This document shows positions 61,098 through 64,000 of a DNA stretch of 64,000 nucleotides, piece by piece (position 1 is the stretch's first letter; the number at the start of each line of letters is the position of its first letter). The stretch comes from GCA-2862585 sp036340235 (lineage in GTDB: Bacteria > Bacteroidota > Bacteroidia > Flavobacteriales > UBA7312). The position numbers were made by a program, and so were the translations under genes. The stretch spans positions 1 through 64,000 of the forward strand of contig JAYYZE010000011.1 of NCBI GenBank assembly GCA_036340235.1, given 5' to 3'. The notes beneath the pieces are model-generated. The model worked only from the letters and a program-made list of their open reading frames with translations, did no database searches and was not told the DNA's origin.

Positions 61098-61334
61098 CTA
61101 TTTTTTTAAATTCTCATTAGTATCGTCATCCATTTTTTGGACTTCTTCTTTGACTGAGTTCGCAGTGGAACGAATTTCTCTTTTTATCTCATCTGAGGCG
61201 TCTTTCATTTCTCTTATTCCTTTGGCTAAACCCCTGGCCAACTCAGGAATTTTTTTTGAGCCAAAAAGCATCACCACCACTAACATGATTATTAGCACTT
61301 CAACCCCGCCGATAAATAGAAGCTGATTGGACAT
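61098..61334 (-). CDS. tatA: twin-arginine translocase subunit TatA/E
   Basis: A 78-residue protein with one N-terminal membrane span (about residues 5-22), the FG hinge and an amphipathic helix: LFGSKKIPELARGLAKGIRE. A charged C-terminal tail follows. This is the TatA/E pattern; no TatC is nearby. It lies 20 nt downstream of secDF, so both protein-export genes may be transcribed together. Confidence 0.93.
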   Translation of the reverse strand: MSNQLLFIGGVEVLIIMLVVVMLFGSKKIPELARGLAKGIREMKDASDEIKREIRSTANSVKEEVQKMDDDTNENLKK

Positions 61335-61354
61335 GGATAATGGTTTTGAAAGAT

Positions 61355-64000
61355 TTATTTGTGTTTTTCTTTGCTTTTATTTGTTGAATCTAACATAATT
61401 GGTGAGGCTACAAATAATGAAGAATAGGTTCCAACAACCACCCCAACTAAGAGTGCAAACATAAACCCTCTAATGACTTCACCACCGAACAAGAATATTA
61501 TAAAAAGTACAAAAAAAGTTGTCAAAGAGGTATTAACAGTTCTGCTTAGAGTACTATTAAGTGCGTTATTTACTAACTCATTAAAGTCTTTCTTTTTAAA
61601 CAAACCCATGTGTTCACGAATGCGGTCAAATACAACAACGGTATCGTTCAAAGAATAACCTATTATGGTTAGCAAGGCGGCAATAAAAGCCTGGTCTATC
61701 TCAAGTGAAAATGGCAGTATTCCATAAAAAATGGAGAAGATTGACAGAACTATTAGGACATCATGGAAGACTGCTGCAACCGCTCCCAAACTAAATTGCC
61801 ATTTTCTAAACCTGATAAGGATATATAAAAATATAATCAACAAAGAGAAGATGATTGACCAAAGAGCCGACACTTTAATATCATCAGCAATGGTAGGGCC
61901 AACTTTTTGAGAACTCATTACCTCAAAATTACCATATTGTGATAATCCTTCTGATAGTTGACTCATTACAAGATCATCAGCATTGAGGTCTTGACTTTCT
62001 ATCAAGTATTTTGTGGTAATTTTAACTTGGTTATCATCACCAAAAGTCTTCACCTCAGGAAAAAGTTTCAGGCCATCATCATCAACAAAATAGTTGCTCA
62101 ATGTGTTTCTTAGTGATTCGTTTTCTATGCTGGAATCAAAACGAACAACAAAGGTTCGACCTCCTTTAAAGTCAACACCGTAATTCAATTTTTTAGTAAC
62201 TAACGAGCCCACTCCAATTAAAATGATAATAGAAGAAATGGCGTAAAACAGCTTTCTCTTTCCAATAAAATCAATGGATGTATTTTTAAATGCACCTCTA
62301 GTGATACTGTTATCAAAAGAAACACTTTCCTTTTTGCTCAGTCTCCAGAAAAAGATTAATCGTGTTATGAAGATGGCCGAAAATAATGATGTCAGAATAC
62401 CAATGATTAAGGTAGTTGCAAATCCTTTAATTGGACCAGATCCGAAAACATATAACACAATCCCTGTAAGAAGTGTAGTAACATTGGCATCGATGATGGA
62501 ACTGTAAGCATTCTTGTATCCATCTGAAAGTGATAATTTCAGACCCTTTCCATTAAGTAATTCTTCCCTAACACGTTCGTATATAAGCACGTTAGCGTCT
62601 ACAGACATACCTATGGTAAGAACAATACCAGCTATTCCAGGAAGTGTCAATACGGCACCTATGGATGAGAGAACACCAAAAACAAAGAACAGGTTGGCCA
62701 GCAGAGCAACATTTGAAACTAGTCCAGCAAAACTGTAATAGAAAATCATGTATACCAATACTAAAACAAGCGCAATAATGAAAGACTTTAAGCCAGAATC
62801 AATGGCTTCTTGACCTAGCGATGGACCTACAATCGCTTCTTCTATAATTCGTGCCGGCGCTGGCAACTTTCCAGATTTAAGGATGTTTGATAGGTCGTTT
62901 GCCTCGTTTATAGTGAAATTACCTGTTATTTGAGACCTTCCACCAGATATTTCGGACTGCACCGTGGGAAAAGAATAGACATAATCATCTAAAACAATGG
63001 CAACACTTTTTCCAATATTGTCGGATGTTAGACGTTTCCATTGTCTAGCGCCTTCGGCGTTCATTGTCATTGATACTTCAGGAACACCGTTAAACTGACC
63101 AAAGTCAGTCCTTGCATCCGTAACCACATCACCTTCCATTGCGGCCTTACCATCACGAGAAGTAATCTGTAATGCTACTAGCTGAACAAACTTTCCTTCA
63201 GGGTCATATGGTTTTACTGTCCAAGCAAATTTTATATCACGTGGTAGAATATCTTTGACCTCCGGCAAGTTTAGGTAAGCATTGACCTTGGCTGTGTCTT
63301 TAATGGATGATATACCACAAACGGGGCCACTATTTGGTTGGTTTGATTGGTTTATGTTTGGAAATAGTACAGCATATAACGGATTATCTTTATTAAATTG
63401 CTCAGCTGACAATGATGTACTGTCCGATGCCAGTTCTGAGGAGGCTGACGACCCATTAACAGCCAAATCAGAAATGAAGTCTTCGTCGCTGACGGCTGTA
63501 CTGTCAACTGGCTCAATAGAACTGATACTAGCGACTACGCTATCTTGTGATTCGGTCTCAATAGTTGTTTTTAGGAAAGTATTTACTTGGTCTATAAAAC
63601 CTATTACTTGGGCATTTTCGTAAGTTTCCCAAAATTCTAATTGGGCTGTCCCTTGCAAAAGTTTTCTTACTCGTTCAGGATTTTTCACCCCAGGTAGTTC
63701 TACAAGAATTCTGCCAGATCCTTCCAGACGCTGAATATTAGGCTGTGTCACGCCGAAGCGGTCGATTCTAGATCTTAAAATATTGAATGATCGGCTAATT
63801 GCATCCTCAACTTCTTGACGGATAACAACTATCACCTCATCGTTTGTAGAGTTGGAGTTTATTTTGTCTTTAAGCTCGGGTGTATAAAAAATAGACGCCA
63901 ATTTTCCCTCAGGACTTATTTCAAAAAAGGATTGACCAAAAAGTGTCACAAAATCATCTTGACTGTTTCTTTGCTTTTCTTTTGCCAATTGAATAGCCAA
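61355..64000 (-). CDS. secDF: protein translocase SecDF fusion, 5' end missing
   Basis: The 881 C-terminal residues of the fused SecD-SecF protein, which uses the proton gradient to help late steps of Sec export. The SecD part has ILVELPGVKNPERVRKLLQG, the periplasmic P1 region and VLTIGMSVDANVLIYERVRE. The SecF part starts near KLNYGVDFKGGRTFVVRFDS and includes IGYSLNDTVVVFDRIREHMG, a typical block. About eleven spans are visible. The frame is open at the right window edge, so the N terminus lies outside. Confidence 0.97.
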   Translation of the reverse strand: MAIQLAKEKQRNSQDDFVTLFGQSFFEISPEGKLASIFYTPELKDKINSNSTNDEVIVVIRQEVEDAISRSFNILRSRIDRFGVTQPNIQRLEGSGRILVELPGVKNPERVRKLLQGTAQLEFWETYENAQVIGFIDQVNTFLKTTIETESQDSVVASISSIEPVDSTAVSDEDFISDLAVNGSSASSELASDSTSLSAEQFNKDNPLYAVLFPNINQSNQPNSGPVCGISSIKDTAKVNAYLNLPEVKDILPRDIKFAWTVKPYDPEGKFVQLVALQITSRDGKAAMEGDVVTDARTDFGQFNGVPEVSMTMNAEGARQWKRLTSDNIGKSVAIVLDDYVYSFPTVQSEISGGRSQITGNFTINEANDLSNILKSGKLPAPARIIEEAIVGPSLGQEAIDSGLKSFIIALVLVLVYMIFYYSFAGLVSNVALLANLFFVFGVLSSIGAVLTLPGIAGIVLTIGMSVDANVLIYERVREELLNGKGLKLSLSDGYKNAYSSIIDANVTTLLTGIVLYVFGSGPIKGFATTLIIGILTSLFSAIFITRLIFFWRLSKKESVSFDNSITRGAFKNTSIDFIGKRKLFYAISSIIILIGVGSLVTKKLNYGVDFKGGRTFVVRFDSSIENESLRNTLSNYFVDDDGLKLFPEVKTFGDDNQVKITTKYLIESQDLNADDLVMSQLSEGLSQYGNFEVMSSQKVGPTIADDIKVSALWSIIFSLLIIFLYILIRFRKWQFSLGAVAAVFHDVLIVLSIFSIFYGILPFSLEIDQAFIAALLTIIGYSLNDTVVVFDRIREHMGLFKKKDFNELVNNALNSTLSRTVNTSLTTFFVLFIIFLFGGEVIRGFMFALLVGVVVGTYSSLFVASPIMLDSTNKSKEKHK

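Noticed and set aside
1..64000. CRISPR arrays, insertion sequences, prophage or defence systems
   Set aside because: No regularly spaced direct repeats, transposase motifs, phage structural genes or nuclease/effector modules were found when reading both strands.

Overview
The window is a 64 kb chromosomal stretch from a member of the Bacteroidota, most likely Flavobacteriia-like. Several things point there: A+T-rich DNA; repeated TAnnTTTG promoter boxes 20-42 nt upstream of genes; a type IX secretion (T9SS) sorting-domain protein and a PorE-like OmpA protein; a TonB receptor paired with a DUF4249 lipoprotein; a fused SecDF; a type II glutamine synthetase; and the conserved order rpsU-xerC-hpf-tRNA(Thr-Tyr-Gly-Thr)-tuf-tRNA-Trp-secE-nusG-rplKAJL-rpoBC. 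I cannot name genus or species. Both ends are cut inside genes: aroB lacks its 5' end at the left edge and secDF lacks its 5' end at the right edge.

Layout. 1-12.8 kb holds shikimate genes (aroB, aroA) with a methyltransferase-like gene between them, a HAD phosphatase, a membrane protein, a FemAB-like/polysaccharide deacetylase pair, a broken radC, rpsT, mnmD, an M42 aminopeptidase, ilvE, a GNAT and a MazG-like enzyme, then YceI, a small membrane protein and an SRPBCC-GyrI protein. 12.8-30.3 kb holds a dead secreted coiled-coil gene, fused isobutyryl-CoA mutase (icmF), protoporphyrinogen oxidase, a large T9SS cargo protein, valS, a DUF1573 protein, an aminotransferase, a YkgJ-type protein, NamZ, a LolC/E-like permease, a cysteine synthase-like enzyme and a fatty acid desaturase. 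30.3-46.9 kb is the minus-strand transcription/translation block (rpoC, rpoB, ribosomal proteins L7/L12, L10, L1 and L11, nusG, secE, tuf, five tRNAs, hpf, xerC, rpsU), followed by an acyl-CoA dehydrogenase and apt. 46.9-51.4 kb is an eroded accessory region. 51.4-64 kb holds DUF4249 and a TonB receptor, pyrF, prfA, purM, the PorE-like protein, glutamine synthetase, tatA and secDF.

The main unexpected result is gene decay that an ORF list misses. By reading all frames I reconstructed five broken genes: radC (6197-6847), a secreted coiled-coil protein (12813-13280), a ComEA-like helix-hairpin-helix protein (46854-47492), a two-TM K+ channel that has lost its RCK Rossmann domain (50084-50614), and a DUF2851 gene reduced to its C-terminal third (50851-about 51300). 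The last three lie within 4.5 kb. Two tiny PspC-like ORFs that were coupled to the channel and DUF2851 genes remain intact.

Two long RNA hairpins without U-tracts sit at key points in the central operon, between tuf and tRNA-Trp and between rplL and rpoB. They are candidates for RNA processing or attenuation elements. I found no CRISPR array, prophage, insertion sequence or classical defence system.
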